A stretch of DNA of 64,000 bases, taken from the NCBI GenBank assembly GCA_003342895.1, contig PTFA01000494.1:208013-272012 (forward strand), in the 5' to 3' direction. The notes beneath the pieces were generated by a model, which worked only from the letters and a program-made list of their open reading frames with translations, was not told the origin of the DNA and did not search any database. This DNA comes from Casuarius casuarius (Eukaryota; Chordata; Aves; Casuariiformes; Casuariidae). The position numbers and the translations under genes were made by a program. How positions within the stretch are numbered: position 1 is the stretch's first letter; every line of letters starts with the position of its first letter. Below are positions 53,689-64,000 of the stretch, one piece after another.

Positions 53689-56600
53689 AAGAATCCCATT
53701 GCTACTGTTGGGCTGATACTCCAAGANCTGAAGTCAATCCTCTATTACCAGGACTAGAAAAGTTTAACACCTGAGCAATCACAGCAGAAAAAGCTCTGTA
53801 CTATATCCCCTCAACAACCTTTAAGTATTGAGCAAACCAACATCAACCTAATGTTCAATGGCAACCCCCAAAATAGGACACAGATAACTTAAAACAGATA
53901 AATCTTCATCTCTCCCTGTAAGATGGTATCCACTGCATAGACAGGCAAGCTCATANTTAGATTAAACATGAGGCAAAGGTAATGCTTGCACTAGATGCCC
54001 AGACCAGATACNATGATCCTACTGTCTACCCCACAGTTGAGAACTATGCTGTCTGCAGACCAGCTCTTCCCTTCCACTATCCAAAAGGAGTTCAGCAGGC
54101 AGCGTTCCCGAGACCATAGAGGCTGTATCATCTAAAACATGTACTAGGAAGCAGAAAAATTACTTTGAAGCAGCTACTTGCTCTCCTCTGCTCCATTTCT
54201 TAAGNACCCCTCCACCATCTTTTACCAAATGAAGACCCCCCAACTCTGAAGCCAATTTAAGGACCATGAAACAGCTAAGTTCCCAGATGCCAGAGCTCTG
54301 CAAGACAACAGCAAGGAGGAAGAGCCTGCTGGGACCACTAAACACCTTTCACTCTGGGGATAGTCATTTTCTCAAATGAACTCATAAGGAAAATGAAAAC
54401 TAACAAGCATTTCAAGCAGCAGTGTTGCATAAAAAGACAACATGCCTTAAGCATGCCTGTCTCTTACAAAGCACACTAATTCTGCACATACNGAAATGGC
54501 CATGGAAGTAACAAGTTTGCCAATATGAAGTTGGGAGAGACATGACTTGCAGTCAGAAGTCAGTTAACAGCAACTATATACACAACAGCTTTATTAGAAG
54601 CCATCAGGTAGTCTACTGTATGATGCACATACTGGGAAAAGTTAAAGATTATCTGCAAGATCTTCCCAACCCCCTTCCCCTCCACCCCCAACCATTTTTG
54701 TTATCTCCACTTATTGATCCACACATTAGTTTAGGCATCCCAAAGTACTGGGCTTCCCAGGAGACATCTGGACACTTGCTAACACCAACAACAGATCAGT
54801 TTATGCCTCTTCATACTTACCGATCAAGCCATGCTAGCAGTGGACTGACTAGAGAGACTACCCTTAAGCCTCAGTACTTCAAGTTTAAACCAGCCAAGGA
54901 CATCTTCATAGCTTTAAAAGGTCTCTGAAGTTCTTATGCTCAGCTTCACTAAGCACTCAAGAAGTTAACACTGTTGACACTATGAACAATAGCTGTTCAG
55001 AGTTCAAATTATGCTAGGTAGCCTGTGTAAAATCAACTATTTTGTACACCAGGGAGTAGCTATTTGTCAGTTTAAAAGGAAGATACCACAGCTTGGAAAA
55101 AGTTGACAGGTCTTCACTTAACAGGTTCATAATATTTTAGTTCATAAAAAGTGAGGCAAAGGCCAATATCCCTTTAATGCAATGGTCAAACAAAAAAGTC
55201 AAACCAAGACAAACTCAAATTAAAATCAAGATTTTCCTAAAGAGATCTCCCTTCGCAAGGTACTAGCCATCCCAAAACATGTATTGNCATTGCCAAATCT
55301 GTTTACAGTGGAAAACAGTCTACATCAAAAGCTGGTTACCTTCAGCTCCAGCTAGGAGTTGAGCTGCTACAGCTAAGTTTTTACAGCACTTCTCAACAGT
55401 AAAGCATTTAGGGCCACATCATGCCAAACCAGCTTCCTCACCACTGCTTTTCTCTTGCTGTTACTGTGATTTTGCCTGCCAAGGGTCAGCTCTCTTCAAG
55501 AGTTAGGACATAACTGAGGAGTGCCATTAGAGTTTTATTGCCTACATACNAGGAAACAAGTCAATATCCAGTGGGTCCCTGTAGTTTGAGTCANTACACA
55601 AGCAAGTGACTCTTACACCTTTCACACTCCTCTTGCCCAAGATACCCACCCTGTCTTCCACACCCCCATTAGAGCCACAGCACCTGCAATATGCAAGGAA
55701 AGTAACTGAAGGGAAGCTACTGAAGCCTCAAAAATCAATTTCTTAGTTACAAANGCACTGAAGACAGCTGAGGGATACAGCTGACTCAGACATGTCTTCA
55801 GCAGCAGTCCAGAGGTGTCAAATGGTGACATTTGCAACATCAGGACCCTGCAAAAAACTGCTGGATGTGCAGCATTTTTTACTAAGACTTGAACATTGCT
55901 TTGGCCTCTGAAAACCCAAAACAAACTTGACCTGGAAAGACATCATCGTTTACTTCCTACCCAACTGAGCAACCAAGAAGCCAAAACCTGAAAGACATGC
56001 TCTGCTCTACCCAAAGATGTTTTGCTCAAGAGAAAAGGATCTTTCNCTACTCCTAGAGTTTTAAACAGATCTAGCCTACAGGAAGACTAAGTACAGAACC
56101 TGTTAAAGCCGAGGAAACGCTGAATATTGTAACATAAAACTTGTGATCCAGAAGAAGCTGTTTTACAAGAGTATCCATGCTAATCTGAAGGAAGACAACA
56201 CTAATAGCCTCCTCCCACCTCTCCCTTCCAGTCTCAGATCAGATAGTTGCAAGACCTCATGCTTCATTCAGGCTTCTGCTGGAGGGAGAGCTCACACAAA
56301 GTCTAGCTACAATATTTGAAGTCCACTGTGATGGTTGCTTATACCCACCACCCAGTCACAAGACAGGAAGTGCAACTGAAAGAATTCACTGAACAAGAAA
56401 AAACTTTGAAATCCACACAAACATGAAGCTANTTACACAGAGCACCAGGAAACTGAACAAAAAGTGCCAGTATGCTATTAAATTACTAGGACATGCAGAA
56501 AATCATGCCAGCTAAACTGTAAAGCTTCTCAAAAACATCAAACATGGACCATTGATTTCCTAAGCCTTACTTGCCCCTTCACCAGGTATGATTTACCCAG

Positions 56601-58417
56601 TGGAGATATTACATAACACAAGAGACATTTCATGCTGTCTTCTGAGACCAAGTAAAGTATACTTGTACTTGAAGGGTTACCTTCTGTGAAGCATCAAAAG
56701 AACATCCCNCTCCTGTTAAAAGCAAAGGTCTTCAGTGCCTCTAGCTGCCCNCACATGAAAGGGCACTGCCACAATGAGCAGCCATTCAGGTTTGGATTAG
56801 AGCCCCTGAAACCAGGGAAGTCACTGACTATACTGAAATCTCAGTAAAACCCCCCTCGGGAGCCTTCAGACAAGGCTTCTTGAAAACACTGAGTTCACTT
56901 ATACAGGGAGTGTTCAAGCAGTATTAACCTCATCCTTCAGTTAAAAAGCTTCATCTTTTGCAACCAGAACACTGGAAGTGAACTTAAACCCTGGCACACT
57001 GGCTGTTCCTTCTCACCCAAAAAGGTAGAAAGGGAGCTTAAGGCACCTGTCATGTCTCAGCAGAGCTTTTGCCTGCTGCTGGTAGGGATACCTGGCATAT
57101 AACTGGCAGTTTACATGCAGTTTGAGGGGAAGGAAAGAAGGTATTGAGCAGCATTTATTTTTTCAAAGCACTTAGGTGAGCAGTAAGCAGCAGCAGGCAA
57201 TTAAGCTCCAGCTCTTCATCCACAAACATGCTAAAAGGCAGGCAAGCTCACCAAATATCTCTACCAGACAGAAAAGCAGCCTCAGCTCCTTGAAATTTTC
57301 CCAGTCCCAGCTATTGCCTCAGAGAAGATGCACACAAGCTGAGTCACATCTCCAAAAAGCTGCGAGTCTACCAAATTATTGGAACAAGAGGTCAAACAGC
57401 ATCACTGCACACACATATATAATCACCTACCTCAAACACAGGAGAGGTGCCCTTGTCTGGCAATGTGCAGCCAAAGAGCTCTGCAAGTAACTTAGCCATA
57501 TACAAACAGGAAGGAAGGGGTCTTCATCACTGCGCCAACTAAACGTCCTTTGGCAACAGAGGAGCTCAGCAGAAAAATTCTTCCTCGCAGCTAAAACAGT
57601 GCTGTTCTCTCCAGGGTGTTATCCAGGCTGTCTAGCAGCATCTTCCTGGTCCAGCNTTTTGACAAGGCTGCACAGACCCGTCCAGAAGTAGCCTAGGTGG
57701 TTTACAAAACAAAAACCATGGGTAACCAGCACCCTGCCTAAGCTTTTCGATGTCTGCTTCCACCTTTTCCCACTGAATGTCACTATTACTACAGTGAAGG
57801 GAAGGGGCCCCACAGAGGGGGTGGTGAGAGGGACAACACGACAGAACCACAGGCAAANTGACCAGACAACTGACAAATATCTTTTTTTCTTGTGGTATAG
57901 GATCTATCCTGTGCATTATATATCCATCTCCTTCATATACACACATGAAACATACCATCTAATACAAAATCCTTTTCTCCTTACACTCAAAAATAATTAT
58001 GCNCTTCAAAGCCTCATAGCAAAGGAAAAAAGTGGAATCTCCAGCCCTCCCCCCCCAGCCCTGACAAGTGAGTAGTATCCCTGTACTTTAAGTACTCTTT
58101 TGCCAGCTGAGCTCAAGGGGTTTGAGCAAGCAACAAGAAAGCAACTTACCCAAGCATTAGTGCCACAGTCAAGGAGAGGATTAGGGCTTGAGGAAGTTCA
58201 CTGCTTTCCTCCAGAACCTAGCAGGGGTGNTGCAATAGGCTTGGGAAACTGCAGTTCAACCTTGCACAATCCAGGTCTCACCATGGAAAGCATACGGAAN
58301 TTTAAGTTACACTAAGCAAGCACCTTTCTACTGGGACAAAGCTGCCCAGCCACTTGACCTCATCAACAGAAAAGAGCAGTAACAAATGATTTTTGTGGCA
58401 AATTNGACTAGTAACAA

Positions 58418-58472
58418 GCCTACCCATTTCCCCACTTAACAGACAAGGAAACTACACAAAGTTATAATTAAC
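58418..58472 (-). repeat. Possible MIR or L2 remnant
   Basis: The run 'cccatttccccacttaacag' followed by 'acaaggaaactacacaaagt' is close to the widespread 'ccccattttacagatgaggaaactgaggcacagag' block of MIR and L2, here in minus orientation. Nothing recognisable remains on either side. Confidence 0.45.
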
Positions 58473-58716
58473 AGCATAGTTGTGCCAGCTTTGAATGCAC
58501 AATACATGCAGCATTTATGTACTAGGTAGTTGTACAAAAAGGGTCCCGTCGGTCTTCCATCTGACCTAACAGCATCCCATTGACTGCCACAGGAAATGAG
58601 GCTACAACTGGCAACAAAGGCAGCAANAGTGTCAAACATAAGGCCTGATGTCTGCAGTTAAAGTGACTAGTTCAAAACAGTTGCANATTTCACTTGCTTG
58701 TTTCAACAGCACTTAC

Positions 58717-58770
58717 CTTTCGAGGGTCCATTCATGCAGCATTGAGCATAAATTGATGATCATTTTAGGT
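58717..58770 (-). CDS. Candidate internal exon, unknown protein
   Basis: On the minus strand, TACTGAAGATTCTCCAG (branch-like site, pyrimidines, CAG) precedes a 54-base segment closed by GAAAG then GTAAGT, a very strong donor. One frame is open: one base completing a codon, then PKMIINLCSMLHEWTLE, then two bases of a split codon; both ends are phase 2. The amphipathic helix-like peptide looks more protein-like than most short open frames here, but I cannot name the family. It would join in phase to 15676-15732 and then to 1070-1136. A database search with this short peptide is the most direct test of whether the window lies in a protein-coding gene. Confidence 0.33.
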
Positions 58771-61700
58771 CTGGAGAATCTTCAGTACCAGCATAAGAAA
58801 TAATTCCTTCATGTAAGTAGGAAGACAAGGCAACAGGAACCTCAAACTGCACACATCTCTCCAATAAGAAACATGGCTTTTAAAAGCAACCCAAATTTAT
58901 TNCTCAAATTACTGGAAAAAATACCATTATTTGGGGAATACAGCTCCTTTTTACTACATAACACACAGCGCTATATTCAGGCTTAGTGAATGCTTCCTAC
59001 ATCAAGCTTTTCAGACTTCTGCCTCCTAAAAACCAGACTTGCCTTCTACAGCTCAAAAAATACCTGCCTGTCCTGGTCAGTCTGAACAGGTACAGCTCAG
59101 TCCCTCAGGCCTCTTGGCTAACTCCATTGCCAAGAGACCCGCAATCAGATTTNGGCAGATACCTGCATCCTTGCAGATAATCTGCCAACATCCCACACCA
59201 AAGAACTTGGCCTACTTGTTCCATTTGCTACTCCACTAAAACTGGCATTTAAAGCTTTGTCTGAAAGCACATATCCTGGCACATGCCAGTAATTTACAAG
59301 ACACTAACATCTGGGGATTAAAACCTGGTAGGGACCAGTATCAAAGACAACTCAGAATTAAAGCATAACATTCATTTCTCAAATCCATGTCAAATTGTCC
59401 AATCTAGGGAATTACATGAGCAGAGCATTACTATTTTTCATTTACATGAACTAATTTACCCCACTGAAATACAGAAAAGAATGAAAGTCAGCAGCAGCAT
59501 CAAGTATCCTAACTTCATCCTTCACCAGGGCTGTGCTAGACAGATCTTTGTTTTGCTCCAGTACAGCTGCGACTATAGTCCAAAATAGCTTTAATGAGGT
59601 ATAAAACAACAAAAAAACAGGGACACTAGATGTTCTGTATCTCCCTTACTAAAGGGAAGATAATTCCAGTTATATGTAATGAAAAATTGACAGCTCTTTC
59701 AGTCTCCTTCCCCCTCTTCATCCTAAGGCTAAAAAACATCCAGGTAATAAAAGCCCTAGAGATAAAGAACACCCCTGAACCAGTATCTGCACATGCCTAT
59801 GACCTGCAGTCCATACTCCCTATTTTTAAAGGTGATAAGGGGCCAAAGCCAAAAAGTAGGTACCATCTAGAACAGATCTGTTGAGATGCCCACAGAGCAA
59901 GGCAGGACACATGGCCAGTGCAAAAGTAGTCCATGCTCCCCACCTGCTTTCCCCAAACTGCCTCAGCTTTTCAGAAACNCAGGCATATCAAATTCCTAAA
60001 ACCATCACCTTCACTTTATTTTTAAGTATTTATTTTTTTAACCCTCAAAATTGTCTGAAAATTTAAGTATGGTGCTCAAGAGAGCATTTCTACAGCTGCA
60101 GAAAGCCGGGTTTGACTGCTNGGCAGCAGCCAAAACAGCACATGGCAGTTTCAAGGTCCTTAACAGCCCTAAGATTCAGACTTAAAAAAATCACAGCCAT
60201 TGTTCCCTACTCCACTAGCAATCTTGTGATATAATCCAGTATTTCTAAGGAACTCCAGCTTAGTTACAGCATCTGATCTGCTCTCNCTAGCAAGGATAAG
60301 GCTTTTATTTGCTCACCATACAAAAAACATTGTGCAACTATAAACAGCATGTGTATTAAAGGACAGCAGCAGGGAAAGAATAGAGATTTTATTAAAGCAA
60401 TATCTNGTATACAGAGAAAAACAGACCTGGCCAGTTACCAAGTCTGCTTCACAGTTAAGTACAAGAATCAGACCTTGCCTTGTACATACAAGCCTAGAGA
60501 GCAGTAAATATAACTAAGTAAATGGCATGCACTGGTAGTACTTTGACTAATTCCTATCAGCTCCCACACTAAACTGCAGCACCAATAAAACTGTTTTAAC
60601 AGGTAAATAAAAGCCCTTTTCAAGTTGAATATTATAATACAACACTTGCAGCTTCCACAAACTCTACCAATATCAGCTACTTAATCCTCCCAACAAGCTG
60701 CTTAAAAGCTGGTGTAGCAACTGCANTACTAGCAAGATGCACAGGTAGCAGTGTGACAGAGACAGCAGAAGCTGACTCCAAAGGCAGCTCAACTTGCAAG
60801 CAGACCCCAGACNCAAATTACATCTTCAGGAAGACTGTTTCAGATATAAGACTTGAGCACACTTAAAAATCTGCAACTCCATCACAAGGAGGTGGCAGAA
60901 GTGACCCATAGTACTTAATCTGACACATGGGGAGCAGAACACTTATCAACAGCTATCAAAGCTTTCCTGGTCAGAAAGGTTTGTGGTGCAAAGCCTACAT
61001 TTGAAAAACAAGACCATAGCAGTAGAGTTCATTCCCTTCCTAACTGCCTGCCTTCCCCCCCTCCAATGGCACATCCATCACTGGCTGCCATAAACAATAT
61101 TTCGAGACTGAGCCAGAGGCACAAGTCCGGCTACGCTTAGCCTCCTGTGTTGAGNATAGAAACAGACCTACATCCACAGACAGAAAGGAAACAGCATGGT
61201 ACAGGACAGACATCTTGGGTGCACACTGAATGTTACATGGAAAAAACTTACAGCAATGTAATCCAACACCTATTCAAGTCAGCAGGAGTCTTCAGTGCCC
61301 TCAACAGGCACTCAACCAAGCCCACAGAAGAGTCCTTCTCAGCAAAGCTCAAATTAAGCATCCATGTTTCCCTCCTCCTTTTGCAGTGAACCTTCTTTTG
61401 TTAACACAGGTCACAACTAAGCCTTCCTTAGCCTACTAAGGGAAAGCTAGAAGCCCAGCATCTTCAGCCACCTTTTGTATGCTTTGGTACCATTTGTCAT
61501 ACTGATTTNAGATAGAACTTAGACTTCGAGTCTGCTGCACTCTAACAGAAAAAACTTCACTGAAATACTTATACTTGGACCACATATCAATAAAGAAATG
61601 AAGAAAATGCCAGCAAGGAAAAAACCTCCAAGAACATCCTGCACCAGTTCCACAAGCCTGTCAGAAATATAACTCCAACTGAGTTGTTTAAAGCATTCTG

Positions 61701-63858
61701 TCTCAATCCTTGGCAAGTGACAAGAGTGTCAATATATTCCTATACTCAGTTTTGCACTCTGCCAAGGCACATTGCTGTTTGGCTTCTGCTGTCAGTTACA
61801 CTGCAATACCTACTGTTGCTTGCTCCCCTTTAAACAGATATTTCAGGGACTGCAATGCTTTCAGCTCTGCCCTTGAATTACAGGTGTCTCAGTGCTTCCT
61901 GATAGTATTGACCTGAGTCAGGCAGAGCCTTCATGTGGGATAAAGATGACCCACTCATGATGGACCATTTAACCAGTAAGGTGACAGTCAAATCAATGGT
62001 TTACAGCACTTCCATTNCTGCATCTTAAGATACCTGACAGGGACCCCAAACCAGAGCATCACTGCAGGAAAGCACCTTTAAGCTTCAGAACAAGACTAGA
62101 CACACCTGGACTGACTTATCCATCTCAAGGAGTCCAGAGGAGCCTGTCAGGCAGCAGTCCTCACCTGTCTGAAGCATCAGCTGTAGAAAAACTGGACATA
62201 GGAGTCCAGTGCAGTAAGCTCCACTAAAGCCCTTTGAGCTCCTCCCTGTGCCTGAAGCTGACACCAAGGATCTGGCTGGCTGGGGAAGAGACCCAGGGAG
62301 AAGCTGTCATGCCAAGGCGAGGAAGTCATCCCAAAGCTGCAGTTAGAAAGAGGGACTGGCCCTCTTCAGCCAACTCCCAGGCCAATAAGCCCACAAAATT
62401 CTTGTTGCCAGCACAGCACTCTGCAGAACACCAAAGGCCAAATTATACACACTGGAAAAAACTGTTCGATAAAAAAAAGCCAGTGTGGTATTGTGTTAAA
62501 ACTGAAAAGTAGAGTTTTTCAGAAACACCACAATGCTGATACTGAAGTAAAGGATAAAATTACGACTCCCCACCAACTTGAATGTTATCTGCATCAGTAA
62601 ATATCAAATTCGTTTGGACACCCTGATCTGAAATCAAATCACACAAGGTACTTGAAGAACAGCACAAGGGAAGGTAAGGCACCTCAATCTAAGGCACCCT
62701 TGATCCAACACTCTTCTGAGCTGCATTCAGTCTGTTTGGAAACACACATAGCACAAAGGGAGGATGGGCCTGCAAAGGACATCCATATTAATCCAGGANA
62801 AAACATTGTAGCATATGGAGAAATGACTTGCAGGGAGAAAAAGTGTTACTAATCATGAGGTATAGATCGTGTATCTCTACCAGTGCCTTCCCCACAGAGC
62901 ACCACAGAAAGCTCACCTGATGAGAATACACTTTCCTTACATGCTCAGTCAGGTCTACAGTATCATTCTACCTGCACACATTTTGCCAAGGTAGCAACAA
63001 GCTTGTTCTTCCCTCCACCACAACCTCATGTATATCATTGCCTTGACATTCCCTTTCATGTACCTATTTTCATCAATTATTGCCTCAAACCTTAGAGATT
63101 TGAGGTTTTTTCTCCTTCACTATGAGAAAAAGGAAGAAATTGAGTATTTCTAAGCTGTTTTTACACTGGCTAGTCCCCAAGCAGGGTTAAAAAAACAAAA
63201 GAAAACATACCCTGGAGGTTTCATACCTTCCTCCAAAGCTGCTATTTGAGCAACACCAACTGCTGGTCTGAGCCTGTTTGGGAAGCCCCAGGCTCAAGGG
63301 TTAGTGTCACGCCTGACAATTTTTCTGGTTATTACCCGAAGGCTTTACCTTGTACATGATTTTAAGATACAGTTCAGTAGTACTAAATTTAAAGAGGGCC
63401 TTGTCTGCCAGCAGTCCCTCCCCTCCCACCCCCCCAAGAGGGCTACTCATTCTCATCAGCTGTGGAAATAATTCATCCCTTCTCAAACCACCCAAACTGC
63501 CCTCACTCTCCTTTGGAGCCTGTGTTCCAGCTGTCACCAGAAGGGCAACATGCTGAACCCCCTGCTCCTCCCACAAGTCCCTCCTGGCCCCACTGCATTC
63601 AGCAGAGATTTGGACTGTGCTCACAAGAGCTCACAAAGCAGTCATGTTGAAACACACTGCCCTAAGCTCAGGAGTCTCCTGGGGGGCTGGTAAGGGCTAG
63701 TTTTACACACCACTCAGCTTCTGCACACACCCCATAGCAGACAGGCAGCTGGGGAATCACCTGGACAGATAAAATAGTTTTAGGCAGTCTCTGAAGCAGT
63801 CCTGTTTGACTTCCTTCATGTCCCAAAAAGTCAAAGCAACACGAGGCAGACAACGTAC
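58771..63858. other. Intron-like or intergenic interval
   Basis: No repeat, exon or RNA gene was recognised between the candidate exons at 58.7 and 63.9 kb. The plus-strand open frame at 62234-62512 (92 codons) is rich in Lys, Pro and Ala with no motif, and is treated as chance. Confidence 0.45.
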
Positions 63859-63964
63859 CAGCTACATTTTTCAGCTTTTGGTGGCAGCCTTCGGATCCCA
63901 GTTGTCTGCCTTGGGAGCAGACCCCATCTTCCCATGCTCATGAGCTCCAGCACTCTTCTAAGAC
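63859..63964 (-). CDS. Candidate exon (coding or 5' untranslated)
   Basis: On the minus strand, TTGACTCTGCTTTTCCCCTGCAG is one of the best acceptor sequences in the window, with a branch-like TTGAC, a long pyrimidine tract and CAG. The 106-base segment ends at GCTG then GTACGT, a fair donor. One frame is open across it (it contains RRVLELMSMGRWGLL and ends KAEKCS plus two bases). A second frame has an ATG in a favourable context (A at -3, G at +4) that opens MGSAPKADNWDPKAATKS and then stops, so a non-coding leader exon with a short upstream frame is possible. Joining it to 58717-58770 in the long frame would make a stop codon, so a direct link between the two is unlikely. Confidence 0.22.
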
Positions 63965-64000
63965 CTGCAGGGGAAAAGCAGAGTCAATCCAACTGTACCC

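Larger units (their letters stand above)
45841..58716. other. Intron-like or intergenic interval
   Basis: Contains the short CR1 fragment at 50.5 kb, the unnamed old repeat at 49.8 kb and the two homopolymers. No coding exon or RNA gene was recognised. The minus-strand open frame at 53025-53300 (91 codons) has a plausible-looking peptide but no splice borders and no family. Confidence 0.45.

Noticed and set aside
1..64000. tRNA, rRNA, spliceosomal RNA, CRISPR array, operon or phage features
   Set aside because: I looked for tRNA T-loop motifs, regularly spaced direct repeats and dense long open frames on both strands and saw none.

Overview
The window looks like nuclear DNA from a bird, or less likely another sauropsid such as a crocodilian or turtle. 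The reasons are three degraded LINE fragments of the CR1 type, several very old MIR-like SINE remnants, almost no microsatellites, and no long open reading frame, no bacterial-style gene packing, no rRNA and no tRNA. There is no operon, plasmid, phage or CRISPR structure. Single ambiguous bases (n) are scattered through the sequence at roughly one per few hundred bases.

Most of the 64 kb appears to be intron or intergenic DNA. The plus strand tends to carry more A and C than T and G. In vertebrates that is the pattern expected on the template strand of a transcribed gene, so I infer a long gene, if any, read on the minus strand. No protein in the window could be recognised by family. I list exon-like segments on the minus strand, each with an acceptor-like sequence, an open frame and a donor-like sequence. 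The group at 191-4442 could form the 3' side of the series and others lie near 15.7 kb, 16.7 kb, 41.2 kb, 58.7 kb and 63.9 kb. They are low-confidence hypotheses: similar look-alikes occur on the plus strand, and the reading-frame phases of the candidates do not all fit one transcript.

Layout: 1-4.5 kb holds the densest exon-like cluster and a CpG-rich patch; 4.8-10.3 kb is free of ambiguous bases and has a CpG-rich patch and a GC-rich stretch; 10.3-28.8 kb is mostly featureless, with two MIR-like remnants, two more CpG patches and two candidate exons; a CR1 3' fragment lies at 28.8-29.2 kb; 29.2-45.5 kb is near-featureless; a CR1 reverse-transcriptase remnant lies at about 45.6-45.8 kb; an unnamed old repeat and another CR1 fragment lie near 49.8 and 50.5 kb; the remainder is near-featureless apart from the candidate exons at 58.7 and 63.9 kb. 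I found no convincing previously undescribed system. The points most worth checking are the minus-strand exon candidates, the CpG-dense patches and the uneven distribution of ambiguous bases.
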